64,000 nucleotides of DNA from Mesodorylaimus sp. YZB2_4 (lineage: Eukaryota > Nematoda > Enoplea > Dorylaimida > Dorylaimidae), in assembly GCA_030248295.1 (NCBI GenBank), contig JASANH010001723.1, positions 620,001-684,000 on the forward strand. The letters run 5' to 3'. The notes under the pieces are model-generated. The model was not told where the DNA came from, did no database searches, and saw only the letters and a list, made by a program, of their open reading frames with translations. The position numbers and the translations under genes are program-made. Shown piece after piece: positions 1 to 13,417 of the stretch (its first letter is position 1; each line of letters opens with the position of its first letter).

Positions 1-2165
1 AAAGCCGACCATACTGACCTGTTAGCGTAAAATCCGGTAAATCTCTAAGTCCGGCATTTAGATTAGGTTCGCTCGCGGTCGGAAATGTCGTCTTGCTAAA
101 TGAAATGCCTAAAAACACACAAAATCCAACGATTCAAAAACGAATTATCTAGTTTAGCAAAAACGGGAAAAATATAATTTTCCAAAAGGAAAAGCGTCTT
201 TGACGTCAACTCGCTTCTTTTTGCCAAAGCCAGAAAGTAGACTACAAACAGCTTCTACGTTATTGAAACCCAATTTGCCCGTGCACTACACTCAGCCGCA
301 TCCCATTTACGATTACAAAGGCCAACGCAAACAAATGCGGCCCGTAGGTAGGAGTCTATAGCCATCATTAGAGCACGCCTAACCATAATCGAACGTTTCT
401 TTCCTTCGAGTACTTGCACGATTCCCGCCGAAAACGATAGGCGAGCGAGAGTAGTTTGAGAAACAGGCGATGAATAAGGTTTGACAATTGTCAGTCATAA
501 AACCCGGTTAGGAAGACAAAAATAACACGCCGTCAGAAATTTTTAGACGGAAGACGCGCCGTGTCCAAATTGCTACTATTCGCGACTCACAAATTTTCAA
601 ACTGCCGACATATCTTACATTTTGAGTCCCAACGGGCTCAAAATTCTCCTCCCCTCCAGCTCTCGTCTAAATGCCGAGCAAAAAACGGTTTACGGGTCAC
701 GAACACACGAACCATGGCTGCGTCATTGTGGACTGCCTCCACGTCTCCAGTCACTCAACACCCTTTCCTCTTGCCTCCTGTCATCCCTCCTTGGCCAGCA
801 GTTGCTCGCGCACCGCCCGGCGCCGGGTTTTCGCTCGATTCGCCTCTCTGAGGTGAAAAACGAACGCAAAATATCCCGCCCGTCGACCAAGGCGAATTGG
901 AGAAAACGGGCCGTTCCTATACCCGCTATTACCCTCAACGAAACACGAGCACGAACAGTGCCCAGTCGACCGAGATGAGCAGTCCCGACGTGCACACTTC
1001 GAGGGTGGCGGTGGTGGCGAACAACCGCCCTCGCCTTTCAGCTTTTTACATATCGATCCGAGCCAACGGAGGAAACCTTTTACATACCCACGCTACCATC
1101 ATACGAATTTCGTCTTGGGTCGTCGTTCGCTTTTTTCGCCACTAAACATTTACGCTTCCACAGGAAGAACTTGTGTCCAGCGGCTAGTCCAATAGGAAAA
1201 ACGTTTGCGACGAGGCCGTTATATGTCACGATTTGATTAGGCCCCATTTCAGCAATTGCCCAGTTTAGCCCCAGCGGGCTCCTTTAAGCGTCGCACAAAT
1301 CCTAAGCTCGCCTATTGCAAAGTGGAACCTTCTCACCCTAGCACCAATCAACTATGGACAGGCGCCTTTAGCTGTCCTTCTTCACCGAAAAGGAATACTA
1401 CCCACTGGAGCTCCTCGCCAACTACTGGCTCGTTAACAAAAAAATCGACCTCTCCAAAGGCTGATTTTCGAATCGACGATGCGACCAATTTGCTCAAGGC
1501 CTACATTTCAAAGTGACGACTGGCGAGTAAAAAGGCACGAGACCGAGAATGATTCCACAATCCCCGCCCGTCGCGTAAATCTCTTGGCCCGCATACGCCA
1601 CCGAAACTAATCACCATGGCGTAAGACGAACCACGAAGAAACGTTCAACAAATCCGCACCAAGGAAGCCCAACGAATTCACCACCCTTCACCCGCCTAGG
1701 CAAGACAAAATATACGGCTCATAGCCCTTACGCTAAGCGCCAACATAAAATAGCCATCAGCAAAGCTTCAAGCCGGCACGGTTAATGCTAAAAACATGCT
1801 TACGACGGCGCCCCTAGCTTATTTGTTAGCAGGCCGCCTCCCCGCTGAAACTCCCCTCCAACTCGTCCTTAAAGTCTAATTCAAACAAGTCCACAAATCA
1901 ATAAGACTCGAGTCCATCAGCAAATCTGCTCCAACCACGAAGTGCTTGAAAACCGACAAATTACTTCTTCGTCAAACCACAGATTACGAAACCTGAGCAA
2001 ATAAATTCCTACGAATCTCCCGCCTTTCTCAAGCATCTAATCGATTTCGCATTACCAAAAACGAGCTCAAGATTATCTCCAGCAAAGGATACTACAGAAA
2101 GTTCCAACTCCCCGCGGCTATTCTATGCTCGAGTATGCAAAGCACATTTGGCATCTATTTTGCTA
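1..2165. other. no gene recognised
   Basis: I see only short open frames with no family resemblance, no signal peptide and no convincing chain of exons. The stretch may hold regulatory sequence or exons too short or diverged to recognise. The last part lies just beyond the stop of the Ser-rich gene that reads leftwards and probably includes its 3' untranslated region. Confidence 0.4.
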
Positions 2166-4930
2166 TCATGCACGGCACGGCACGTCACAGCAGCAATAGA
2201 AGCAAGAACTACGAAACGGACCTGTCGTCCATCGTCGCAACTGACGCGTCCACGAACGCTTCGCACAGTCATCACCAACCGCTGATAAGCTGACAGCTCG
2301 TTGTTGCCGACCCGTTTGATCGGTGAATCGACGAGTAAGAAATTGAGGTAATCTCGAGAATACTCCTCGTGAGCGGCGATCCTCATCACTCGGCGTTTCG
2401 CAGATGTCAGCACGCAAATCTGATCTATTCGAACTTGACGCTACTGACTTGGCCATAGCGAGGCTCATTAGACGATCCAAATCCAAACTCAGACGTTTGG
2501 TGGCGGGAGAGTCCACGGCAGACGACTTCGAACTACGTCTCTTCTCACCATCACCCTCACCCGCGCTCGAAGACTCTTCTGGAATTTGCTCAAATTTGGA
2601 AACAGTGCGAAAACTCGATGAACGCCTTCCTAAAAGTTTCCCGGACTGGAATACCCTCGTCACACTTACCTCGCACGCCCTGTCCTTCGACCCTGCCAGT
2701 CCCCACGCGCAAAACGTAACACATAAGCTTACCTGGCGTCTTGAGATGGTCGCCCGCAAGGTACATACGCACTGGCTCCTCCGAATCTATTACCCTCAGT
2801 CCACCAGAGCATGCCGTCCAAATGTAGTCGTTAGCCTTCGAGAAGCTGAGTGACGCCCGTTTACAGCCACTACTGTCCGTGATCTCCAACTGCGGCATTG
2901 ACATACGAGTGGGCAAAGTGACTCCGTTCTCGAAACACTGAGCCTTGGTCAAGACGCTGCCGTAATTTTCTGAGCAAATCTTTTCTAATTCTCGCTTGTA
3001 TACTTGAGCGTGGTACAGTTTCAATGGACCAACGTGATCGGCGTCCCCTTTCTCGAAATATTCAGCCAGCTTGGTCACTCGATGCAGATTCGACAAATAA
3101 TTGGCATCTCTTGGTGACAACTTGTTCCCACTTTCTTTGACAAAACCGCTCGCAGCCGAGTCGCACGAAACTGCTTTCACCAACCGCGAAACAACACCAG
3201 TTCGAACCGAAGCCCAGGGCGGTGAAAACCAAGACGATCTCCTATCTGACACAATCGACGGTAATAAATATGGTGTCGGTTCGGAGGTGGTTGGCGTTGC
3301 GGGCAACGAAACAACGGCCACGTTTTCTCGAATCTCCGGTAACGGATTCACATAAGATGATACACGGGAAGATTGCATCGAATGTACTGACGTCGGTATT
3401 GTCACAATAGCAGTTTGCTCGCAGTAAGAAGAACCAACCGACGTCACCACGCTACAATTTCCAGCCGAACACGAATTCGAGCTTGAATGAGCCGATTGAT
3501 TCGCAATACAGGGCGTACTAGGCCAATATGAGATCGATGCGCATGGTTTCCGCGACAAACCATGAACATTTTCAACACTCAAGCCGCGTTGCATAATTGC
3601 TCCAGGCTTAGCCAATGCACTTGAGGTCGAATCGGCAGATTGATTCTCGTAGAGTCCAAATACAGGCCGCTTTCCAGAAACATCCGACGAGTCGATCTTA
3701 ATGGTCGGTTTGGGTGCAGATAGGGAAGCGTCGAACCTGGGCGTCATCTCCGACATTGTATCTGCCGAGTTCTGACCATGCCGTCGATTCCTCGCCCTCA
3801 AGTGACTTCTGTGTTCAGACTGATTATGCGGAATACTTCGATCGCCGTGGTCCAATAGCCGATTCGCTCCCGTAATAATCGATGGGGCTTGTCCCTTACC
3901 ATTCACAATGGACCCACTGCCAATATTCGTCGGTCTCGGAATTCGGCACGAGCTTCCAGCTACGGCTTCGTTGTACGAAGGCGGAGGCGGTCTATTTTCA
4001 ATTCCATGGCCTCGGACCACCGCATTGCTATGCAAAGTTGAATGTTCGATATCACCGCCTTTATCGAATCGAGCGCGTGGAAAAGAAACACTATTCGTAG
4101 ATGCACATTGGCCAGACGTGGACGGAACAGCAGTTTCCGAGCTAGCGATCGATGACTGCTTTTTACTAATCGCGACTGAGGAGCAGCTTTTCAGACGATT
4201 TTTAGACTCGACGTCGGCATCCATTTGTTTTGCTGCTCGGAATTTAAAGGAATTGTCGTCGTTAAACGATGCCTCTTTTCTGACCGATATCCCGATAATA
4301 TTCCCTTGAGAATAATACGAACGCAAATGCGGTGGTGCCGTTGCGGTTATGATACGCTTTCCTTTTCCGCCATTCAAGAAGCCATCGTTAGACGTTAGCT
4401 GTTTGGAACAATTTTTCGTCGCCGACTCGGTTTCACCATGGCAGAAATCGTTGCCAGAGTCAGCACGGGCGGCATCGGATACGCCGGCGATACCTGAGTC
4501 AAAAAGCTGACATTTCATCGGCGCCTGTTGCTCTTGCCGTCCGTAATCATCGTCATTATTCGGTGGTTCGGCTGTTGAAGACGAAAAGCAAGACGCTCCT
4601 TCTTCACCAGCACCAGGCACATCGTTGAAGAATGGAGCTCGTCTGTTGCGCCGTCGTTTTTCCTCATCGCCACCCCCGTTCACGTTCTCATCCGAACCGC
4701 TCCAACTCACAGTCCTTCGGTCATCCATTTCCGTAATGGAGAAACGAGTTTTTTCAAAATCTCTTGTTCTACGCCAAAGAAGCACGTTAGCGTCAGAAGC
4801 TAGCGAACTTCTCTTCGCATCATTGTGACTGCTGACCGCAGTTCCTCCTGAAAACACAAAGATAGTCAAATATTAGCCTTCACCAGAAACCCGTCCACAC
4901 TTTATGTCCAATTACCCACTTACCTTCCAT
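2166..4930 (-). CDS. Ser-rich orphan protein with a PPxY motif, 844 aa
   Basis: I do not recognise the family. Three exons fit in phase: 4924-4930 (ATGGAAG, then GTAAGT), 2733-4847 and 2166-2578, joined by introns of 76 and 154 nt, for 845 codons including the stop. The protein is hydrophilic and low in complexity. A basic, acidic and Ser-rich N-terminal half carries a PPPPSY stretch near residue 290, the type of PPxY motif bound by WW domains of Nedd4-family ligases. A more ordered, conserved-looking block follows around residues 560-700 (it includes YLSNLHRVTKLAEYFEKG and NDYIWTACSGGLRVIDSEE), then another charged Ser-rich tail. There is no signal peptide or membrane segment, so it is probably cytoplasmic or nuclear. 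The long second exon is unusual here, where most exons are 50-300 nt. A second GTAAGTG donor near 2664 would give an alternative form but breaks the frame. The C-terminal 70 residues are the least certain part. Confidence 0.6.
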
Positions 4931-7900
4931 CGGCGGGCATATGCCGCTTCTGAAAGCATCTTTAGATGCTACCTCGAAGCCAAAATTGACCGCGTACATT
5001 GGACACGTTATTGGCCGTTCCGCTCGTTGGCCGTGTTTGAACTTCTGCTTTCAGACGATTATAAATTTTGTATCAGTCTTCTCTCGTCAAAGTAGTCAAT
5101 AAATTTTCAAAATGGCCACCATCACGGAATCACGAGTTTCGATTCCCTAGTGCCCACTCGTTCTCCTAAAAATAAGAGCTTGTAAAAAAGCAACCAAGCA
5201 GCCGAAATAAGTCACGGAATATAATGGAACGAACCATCTCTCATGCACTCAAACATATAGGAATCTTAGAAATTCAGTTTTTTGTTCGCAATTCATAAAA
5301 CTCTTCTGTTTTATTTATCAATTTTTCACAATGCTAGCCACACAGAATCCCAGAAATTATTAAATATCAACTGGTGATCCGACCTGTCCCACTCGTAGCA
5401 TGCCAAGGGTGCCAAGAAGTTCGAAGAGTGAACTAAACTAATAGCTCATATCACAGCAGCAGCCAAAACATTCCAGTCGGATATACCAGACCAGGGTGGC
5501 CACACTCGATGGTTGCGTACACCCAACATAACCTTGAGCCAAAGGTGCAAACAACCAATAAAGGCCGTCAAATCAGTAAGGACATTGTCACCCATGGTGC
5601 ACATGTATATTTACCAAAGGTCGCGACAAAACACAACCCACTCATGTCGAACAAGCGATTCTATGCATCCATGTTCTGTCCCCTCCTCCATCCCCAAAAG
5701 TCCAGAGGCGCGACATGCACTTTGCAGGTATTTAATCGTCAAACGAGCGAATAATATGATCATCAAGGGTAAACTGTTGCAGGAAAACCTTTCGTCGCCT
5801 AGAGAACCACAAATGCGCGAAAACTTTTAATGCGGGCACCCATCGCTGTGAAGGTCGCAAATACAAATATAACCCTCGGAAAAAGAGAATTTTTACGCCA
5901 CTCAACCGTGCTGTCAAAGAACTCGACCTTAAACCTATTTGTTCCCTTGGTTGACTCTCCTTGACTGTCTTAACTGAAATCTCAAAATCCACCAAGTAAG
6001 ATAAGGTTGGCCAGGTGAAGCTGGACCGACTTACTGGCCGAAAATGGCGACACCTAATCTGTCATTCTCGTCGTCCTGCATCCATTCTGGTTTATGCAAA
6101 GGGACGTACAGTATATCCATCCATCTCTCTCAGCCCGCCTTGCTTCGTGACGGGTAACCAGCCAGCACTCTGCCAAATCGGCCAAGAAAATGTTTTCAAA
6201 AAACCTGCGCACACGCTCATGCACCTCCGTCCAGAATCAAGTGGCACTCAAAGCTGAAGGAGCACCTCGATTTTGAAAGTTAGAACTCATAATCTTCTGC
6301 AAAGAACCAGTCTCAAGTTTAACTTTCTACCACGCCGCCCCAATTCAAACGTTAGCTCTTTACAAACAACTTTTATTCGAGAACTAAAAAACTATGAATT
6401 TAAGCAGAGTTGTATGACTGCTAATTTTTTATGTCCAACCAAAGGCAGTGCGTAGCAAGCCGAAATCCGAAACTTCATTTTTAAGCAGACAGTACGCCTC
6501 AAATTACGTCTCTGTTGCAACCTGAATGCTGCAACCAGCAGAGCACAACGGGCAGAAGTCATGAATCATTTCCGAAATAGATCAAGCAGACTATGTATCA
6601 TAGCTGTTTTCGGCGGAAGGCGTCACAGCAAATCATAGAGGACGACCAAAAGGTCAAGAGGAAGGGAGACACCTCCATGTAAATAAATTCGCCAGCAAAC
6701 AAACGGAGGGCACATGCCAGGCAACCATTCTTTACGAACACGACCCAGACCAAGTAAACAACGAGCAATCGCAGAGAACCCGTCCTAATCCACGTGACAC
6801 AGCAAGGAGATGAAAAAACCTCGAGGGACGTTGCGCTTGACTGGCTCGGTGCAAAGCAAATTTTTCTAGCAAAGATGGATTTCAAGAGCAAATTAGAATC
6901 GCAGTTGATAAATTTCTTCCGAAGTCAGCGATAAAACTAGAAATTTCAGTCCGTGATAAACACAAGCATTGTGGCAGGGATAGAAAACTTATGACACCTC
7001 GAGGCACCCCTCGTTACTTCCTCATTATACATACAGTAGGTTTATACGTGTCCGATGTCACCAAGGCCAACAAAACGACCATAATCGGATCCATGTAACC
7101 CTTTCAAAAGTACACAAAGGCTACTTACGTGACAAGTTAGCTTGATCAATGGAATCAATCCGGCTTTTGAATTGGTTCCGGACTGACACGCAATCCAACG
7201 TGGTAGTTCACCTTTGCCTAATCGGGGCGACTGCGAATGGGCTATAGCAAAAAGAAGTCCTTTGCCAGGTCTCCGATCAAAGTTCGAGCTGGTACAGATC
7301 TAGCCTACAAATGCATTGGGTATACTATGCGCATGAAACTCTGCGCGCGGCGACGTATTCACATAAGGCTAGTCAAACACGCCTATCTTGACTAGTAAAA
7401 AACTGTCCTACCTTTTAGATCAAACATGTAAAATCTTTGTAAAACAAGAAAGAAAACATTACATTCCAAGACGATAACAAAGCAAAGAACAAAAGGAATG
7501 TCCATCCCATCTCCCGCGCACTGCTCCTACTTATCATTCATGCTTACTCCAAGCGCGCGAATTTGAAATTTGACGTCTGGCGTATGAAAGCAAAGCCATC
7601 CACAAAACGATGGCCTACAGATAAGAAAGTTGATGTCGGAAAGTAAATAAAGTTGAGAATTTTAATTTTCTATTTCCTACATTGGACAAGGCCAATGGAC
7701 CACCAACTGAAGCCAAAACATACAATTCTGCATATTGTCAAAACAGGAATGGCCTTGAGACGGAGCATACAATTTCTTTTGACAAGATACTCGAGGTGGC
7801 ATTGACCGTGAATGGCTATCGTCTTTTGTTGTTTAGCCAAGCGCATGGAAGAAAGTGATTGGAAAATGAGACGATTGCATTCAAAACTTACCATACTCGT

Positions 7901-9929
7901 CTCCTCGTATCCGGTCTATGCGGGCCGAATCTGGATCACATGCCATCTCTCCACTGTATCCTCCATCTATTCGCCGAGCCCAAGAGGCCGGGTGACGCCA
8001 ATTTTTCGAAATCGAATTTGCGAATTGCCTTTCAGTCTCGTGAAGGGAATTGCCGAGCCCTAGCTAAGACATCCTTTATAGAACTTTTAGCTTCCTTCTT
8101 TTGCTCTATGGCCCAACTCGCGTCATCGTGCTTCTTCGATCGGCGGTTATCTCTCAGGATTTATACACCCGAAAAACTCGCAGCCAGACCTTGCTCGCCT
8201 CTAAGACTAGTTTCGAAGATAAGCCTTCGTGCCATCAGATCAAAAGCGACGGGCAAACAGCGCCACTCGCCCCGGCACAAATCCCAAAAGTAAAACTGAC
8301 TTGGATCTTGCTTAGCCAGTGACCGCGTCTAAACTCATATCGGATCACTGACGGATAAGGCTAAAGGCAGAGCTAGGATAAACACACTGGCCCGTTCTGG
8401 ACTCGCTCCTAACGTTTGACCATGTTCTCATCTAGGACTCATCACGAGACTGCATTTTTTGCTGAAATGCATTTGGAAGAGGCAAAACAAGGACTCAAGA
8501 GGATTGTGAGAGTGAGTAAATGATTGGACGAAGGGGCATCGTGAAGGTTACTCTTTGTGCGCCGCTGGCCATTGTGTCCTTTTCTGTATCCTATTGTGCT
8601 TTTCTTCCATTCACTCCCGAATATAGTCATCTCGCTCGAAATGACGTACTCATTCTTGCTGTTGCTCTTTTTTAAAATCCAATATGAACGTGGTCACATG
8701 TGGAACGAATGGGTAGGTTTGAAGAGCGCATAAGTGGAAGCTTATTCATCGCGTGAAGAGTTTGTTCAGCCTCGTGAGTCACAATGCGATCCCGATGCCA
8801 AGTACTTGCTTCCTGTAATTGTGCCAGAACACGCATCTTCACATCACTTTGTGGTCTTTGGTGTGACCGATCAATCGAGTTTAGCTTATCTAATTGCAGC
8901 TCTGAACGCATAGTCACAGTGAACATCACTGCGAGTATGCCAAACTAGCATCAGCTTCATTGCCAACATTTGCATGTCTTGCTTTTCAGCCAGGTTTGGC
9001 CGAGAGGTTTCACGTTTGTAATCATCATCACTAACCCCCCCCCCCCCACCCCGGGGGAATGCTAAGCACAGAAACGAACCTTTTGTGTCGGCATCACTTT
9101 TGTCTCTTGAACCATTTTTTCTTGCCTGCTCTCTTGCTGATGACTGTTGTAGAGGCTTGACTCGATGCGTCTGGCTGGTCTGGGCGATGCGATGCTGCTC
9201 AACCAGGTGTAACAAATTGTGGGTTCATGAATGTAACTTTGCAGGTTACATGCACACCAAGACAAAAAGGGCTTTGAAATCGGCGGTATACTTGGACATG
9301 CGAATGTGCTTGATGTTGAGGTCGCAACTGTAGCCTTTTTTATGTCATCAAACCCCGCTTATCGTTAAGCGCTCCCGCAGGTCTAATCACAAAGCATCTG
9401 GGAGTCCGTGCCTGGCTCGATGTGCATCAACCAATGGAGCATCGCCCAGGATTAGCTACACGTGTTCCAGAGATACTTACGACTCATTTGATACAATAAC
9501 ATGCATGAGCAGAGGGGCTAGGAGCATGGCTTATCGTTAGAGGGAAAATCTTTGGTTTCGAGAATCACACTTACGATCTTTTACGATTTATGGTCCTTTG
9601 TAATGATTCTGCGTCAAACCCGACCTCACATTCGAGAAGACACCCTCAGGTTCCCTCGCTAGATAGAGACAAACTCTGCACTTGAATGACAAAGGCAGGG
9701 TTACCAACGGGAAAAAAACAGGGTTACCAGGACGCGTTTTGCATTGCGGCATCTTCATACATGCGCAAGGCAGAATCCAGTTTTACCAAATATGGTAGAG
9801 CCTATTGTAAGTTCAACTGCTCCCATTGGCGCATTGTATTCACAGCCTTATCTCTGTCGCGTTTCCCTTTCTGTTTTTCCTACTCTTCCTACGCCCCATA
9901 TTCCCAAGCGTACATACAGCCGAGCGAGA
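4931..9929. other. 5-kb gap without a recognisable gene
   Basis: No open frame here resembles a known family and I could not chain exons with matching phases. The sequence holds a poly-C tract near 9039 and two copies of the decamer CTTATCGTTA (about 9358 and 9530). For a region where genes are otherwise packed, 5 kb of silence is notable. Non-coding RNA, regulatory DNA, decayed repeats or a fast-evolving small-exon gene are all possible. Confidence 0.35.
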
Positions 9930-10669
9930 ATGGGCGCCCAAGGTAGCAAACTGAGCCCTGAAGATCTGCAAGAAGTCAGCACTCAAACCAATCTTTCGCA
10001 CGATGAAGTCAGGAAATTTTATGAAGACTTCATCAAAGATTATCCCAGTGGACGGATTACTAAAAATGATATGATCAAGTAAGTTTTATTACTTATCTGA
10101 ACATTTTTCTGAACAGTTCTCATTCGCCTAGAGCTTATCGGTCATACTTCCCTGAAAAGGACCCGACCGTCTTCGCTGAAAAGATGTATCGAGTTTACGA
10201 CACTGACCAAAACGGATACGTCGACTTCAGAGGTATATGGGTGGACAATTGGCCATTTTGAAATTCTGCCATATCATTTTTTAAGAGTTCATGACAAGGG
10301 TCAATTTGCTGACACATGGCACTGCGGATGAGAAATTGCACATCATCTTTCTTTCGTACGATGTGGATGGAGATGGTTTTATTTCCAAGGACGAATTTCA
10401 AGATTTGACTGTGGTGGGTATTTGCTGGCGTGGCACAGATCACTCCAGCAAGCGTTCTCTTTCCTTTCACGCAGGGCCTTTACAAGGCACTCGAGCCAAT
10501 GGGGTCAGAAAGCAACGAGGGGCGATACCGGGCCCTGTCGAGCATACTGTTCAAACGGTTGGACAAGAATGACGATGCCAAAATAAGCTTCGATGAATTC
10601 AAGGATGCTGCTCGACGTGATCAGCAAATCAGAATGCTTATGGCGGAGGCATTGGAAAACGCGTTGTGA
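9930..10669 (+). CDS. EF-hand calcium sensor of the neuronal calcium sensor/recoverin family
   Basis: Four exons, 9930-10078, 10132-10232, 10286-10413 and 10475-10669, joined by introns of 53, 53 and 61 nt, give 190 residues, the usual size of this family. The start MGAQGSKL fits an N-myristoylation signal (Gly2, Ser6-Lys7), as in neurocalcin and frequenin. EF-hand loops are visible: DTDQNGYVDF (EF2), DVDGDGFISKDEF (EF3) and DKNDDAKISFDEF (EF4). EF1 (DYPSGRITKNDM) lacks the acidic ligands and is probably dead, as is normal in the family. Proteins of this type sense calcium in neurons and sensory cells and move between membrane and cytosol through the buried acyl chain. The sequence is too divergent to choose between frequenin, neurocalcin and KChIP-like subgroups. 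Longer upstream frames exist, but the Met at 9930 aligns with the family start and begins the myristoylation motif. Confidence 0.88.
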
Positions 10670-11793
10670 CTGCAAGTACAACCTTGAAACAAAGGTCGTG
10701 TGGTCTAGCATTGGTGTACAAACGTTGCATCACCCTCCGCTTCTGGATGGCTGCATGTTCCTGGGGCTTCTTTCTCACTTTATAAGACCGCTATATGCTT
10801 CTGCATTTCTACATATTCTCCGTGCTTATCGTTAGGGCAATGGCAAATGGTAATAAAAAACAGTGCATTCGCCCTGTTTGATGGCTATATTGTATGCGCA
10901 AGCGCATGGCCTGAAAAAGATGCCTACTTTTTCTCATGGGAGCAAGTGAGCTTTTCTCACTATAGCTATCGCTGGTGACAAGCGAGCGCATTTCCTGTAG
11001 CGTGATCGGCCTGAGCCCACCTGCCATAAATGCACCAAGAAAAACCATAATTACACACAGCATACAGTAGTCGCACAACAAGCCATTCTTATGATCGATA
11101 TCATGACATGGGCTGCTCGAGCTCTCGAACACTCACGTCAACCACTTTGCTATACGCTACGCATTCTGAATTAACGTGCGTCGCAGAATCCACACACCGC
11201 ACAAGTCAAAGTTTGGATTTATCTGAGGCGTTGGGGGACTACTCCATGGCCATGGACTACTCTGGGCACACTGTTCAGCCTGACTTCATAGCACTCGTGT
11301 TTCATAAAATATTTTCGAGGAAATTAGTTATTCAAATGGGACTTTGGAAGAGAAACTAAACGAGTACAATATTTGCGGAAACTGTTCCGTAATTTTTATT
11401 CCATAACGCTCTCTGTGCGCCTGATTGCAGTTGCGTTGTCAGTTGTATCCTTCATCATTGTAAACAAAACCCAGTACCTAACTACAGTGCAATAGACCAG
11501 ATAGCACGTACAGTATTTACCATGCACATGGGAATATACACAAGTTATTAGATCGTTCTGATGGCCAGGAGTAGATTTCAGAGTGGAGCCGCCCTAAAAT
11601 GGTCATAACTGCGTGAGGTCACTGGCAAGTACCAGTCTGACAGGTCGCTATGCTTGCCTGTCACTATGTATAAGACCCCGAAGTAATGACCATACAGGAT
11701 TTGGTGTGTATAGGCAGGAATAAATCACATATTCCGTGCTAGGCTTTGTCACATCATTTGCAATGCAGGAGGGTTATAAATGTTCTAATGTTC
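10670..11793. other. intergenic, nothing recognised
   Basis: Convergent intergenic space between the calcium sensor (+) and TMEM216 (-). It contains AATAAAA about 180 nt past the calcium-sensor stop (near 10852), a plausible polyadenylation signal, and one CTTATCGTTA decamer at about 10824. No other gene signal was seen. Confidence 0.4.
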
Positions 11794-12443
11794 TTACCTC
11801 GCGAAAGTAGCGATGGCGATAATTGAGAATATCAGCTCCAAACTGAGCAGCGCGATCTGTATGCTGCACATGATCACTTCCAAACGGAAAACGTAAGTCT
11901 GCCACAGAAGGAAGTAGATGGTAGTCAGAATACTCGGAATGGTCAATGCTGCTGAGAAAATAAGAGGCCCGACAGTTTCGGTCAGATTGCCTCTTCGACC
12001 TGAAGGAAAGGCGTGAGTTCGCAGCACGACACACCTGATGTGCACATTACCGAAGTAGTTCCTGACCGCCTCCACTCCAGCCAAGACGAGCAATAATATG
12101 ATTTCTGCTACGAGGTTCCGAGTCGGGTAAGGCAAGGTCTCAGCTAAAATGCAAGCATTAGTGTCGATTGCAAAAGTTTGCTTAGCGGTCAAAGCAAGCA
12201 AACTTTTGTAAATAAACAGCAATATTTCGACCAAAAAGAACAAGGCGAAGTACCAAATGTGGCAGTATAGCAACAGTTGAAGAGGCACTGAGGAGCGCTA
12301 CAATGAAAAATGGCACTCTCGGTCAGATCAAGATTTTCAACGCTGACAGCTGACTTACCACAACAGCACGACTACCTAAAAAGCATAGATCTTATTCGGG
12401 TCGCCTGCGCAAATCTTGCCCGAAACTTACTCGATCGAAGCAT
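11794..12443 (-). CDS. TMEM216: TMEM216, transition-zone (MKS module) membrane protein
   Basis: Five exons, 12431-12443, 12359-12375, 12204-12297, 12051-12143 and 11794-11999, sum to 141 codons, 140 residues against about 145 in human. All phases match. The protein has the four membrane spans of the Tmemb_17 family and the signature stretches LPYPTRNLV, VEAVRNYFG and YFLLWQTYVFRLEVIM, which align with human LPYPTANLV, IEVIRLFFG and YYLLLQTYVLRLEVIM. In other animals TMEM216 sits in the ciliary transition zone within the Meckel/Joubert complex and controls which membrane proteins enter the cilium. Here it would serve sensory cilia or sperm. The two first exons are only 13 and 17 nt and the intron at 12144-12203 starts GTTTGC, a weak donor. 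The stop follows FAR directly, but AG|GTAAG at that point could also splice to a further exon. A copy of part of the last exon lies at 13287-13417. Confidence 0.85.
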
Positions 12444-13286
12444 TTTGAATACTTCTGAGGGTCACTAAATTTGGGACTTCTTCGCGTATGATCTCGCAGC
12501 GCGCGCTCAGTTGCCAAGCAACCGTCTTGGTTCATTTCTCGCCGCACCCGATATTCGTTGTCGACGGATGTGCCTTCGATACGCGCTCATCTACGGCACA
12601 ATCTAGCCGAGTCTACGGGTCAGTTTTTCTGGGTCGATGGTTCGATGGCCTTAGGTGAAAATACATGGAATCCAGGCGAGCAAGCAAACTCATTCATGTT
12701 CAGAAGAGCTCAAATGCAGTTCGGAGATTTGCATTATAAATGGTTCAAATTCAAAACCCCCGGTCCAAAATTGCATCATGCACTTGGGGTTGTAAATTTA
12801 CTATACGTCGCTTTCGGCTGTGAGTTCATGTTCACGTTGACCAAAACCAAAAGCTGACATGTGGGCACGAAACGATGCCTCTTTGCTCTTTACTCTGATC
12901 GTGAGCGCTTCCACATAAAGGCAAGTTGTAACTGACACAAGGCTCTCAGGGCAAAGAGGGCAGTATCCGACAGCCGACACTGCTGCTCGTCTACGGCATC
13001 TATACACTGAACAGCGAAATCGTGCGTCTCTCCCAGTTCATTTCGCTACTAGTACATGTAGCCAGCTTTGATTTCTGTTTCTGTTCAAGCTGCCTCTGCA
13101 AAGCTTCTGATTATTTCTTCGATATCTTACCAGACAGCGAAGCACTATCCGCGGGAAACATTGCCAACGAGTCGGAGCTTGAAAATTTCTGTGCTCTATC
13201 GACTTGATGTGGCTTGATGTTGTGCATGGGTGCGAGGAATTCAAACCTTCATGGTTCTTCTGCATTTGCAAATTGTGTCACAATTG
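12444..13286. other. intergenic, upstream of TMEM216
   Basis: This stretch should contain the TMEM216 promoter. An open frame at 12558-12857 (+) starts only with TTG and has no family match, so I do not call it. Nothing else was recognised. Confidence 0.35.
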
Positions 13287-13417
13287 CGCAAAAGTAGCGA
13301 TGGCGATAACAACGAATATCAGCTCCAAACTGAGCAGCGCGATCTGTATGCCGCACATGATTACTTCCAAACGTAGAACGTAAGTCTGCCACAGAAGGAA
13401 GTAGTCAGAATCAGAAT
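13287..13417 (-). pseudogene. duplicated fragment of the last TMEM216 exon
   Basis: About 130 nt are nearly identical to 11798-11935, in the same orientation. They encode YFLLWQTYVLRLEVIMCGI followed by a stretch almost the same as the TMEM216 C-terminus, ending IAIATFAQ. Only the fourth membrane segment and its flanks are present: the earlier exons, the rest of exon 5 and any promoter are missing, and unrelated sequence begins abruptly at about 13417. It is therefore a partial tandem copy rather than a second gene. The frame is still open and most differences are single bases, suggesting a fairly recent copy or continuing gene conversion. Confidence 0.85.

Noticed and set aside
2664..2696. 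Micro-exon between the two main exons of the Ser-rich protein.
   Set aside because: Its length breaks the frame of the following exon, while direct joining of 2733 to 2578 keeps it.
9039..9053. Poly-C runs here and near 40028 and 61466.
   Set aside because: Simple homopolymers without flanking structure; no function suggested.
12558..12857. 99-codon plus-strand frame upstream of TMEM216.
   Set aside because: It opens with TTG, has no signal peptide, domain or splice support. The first real Met leaves about 70 residues of unremarkable sequence.
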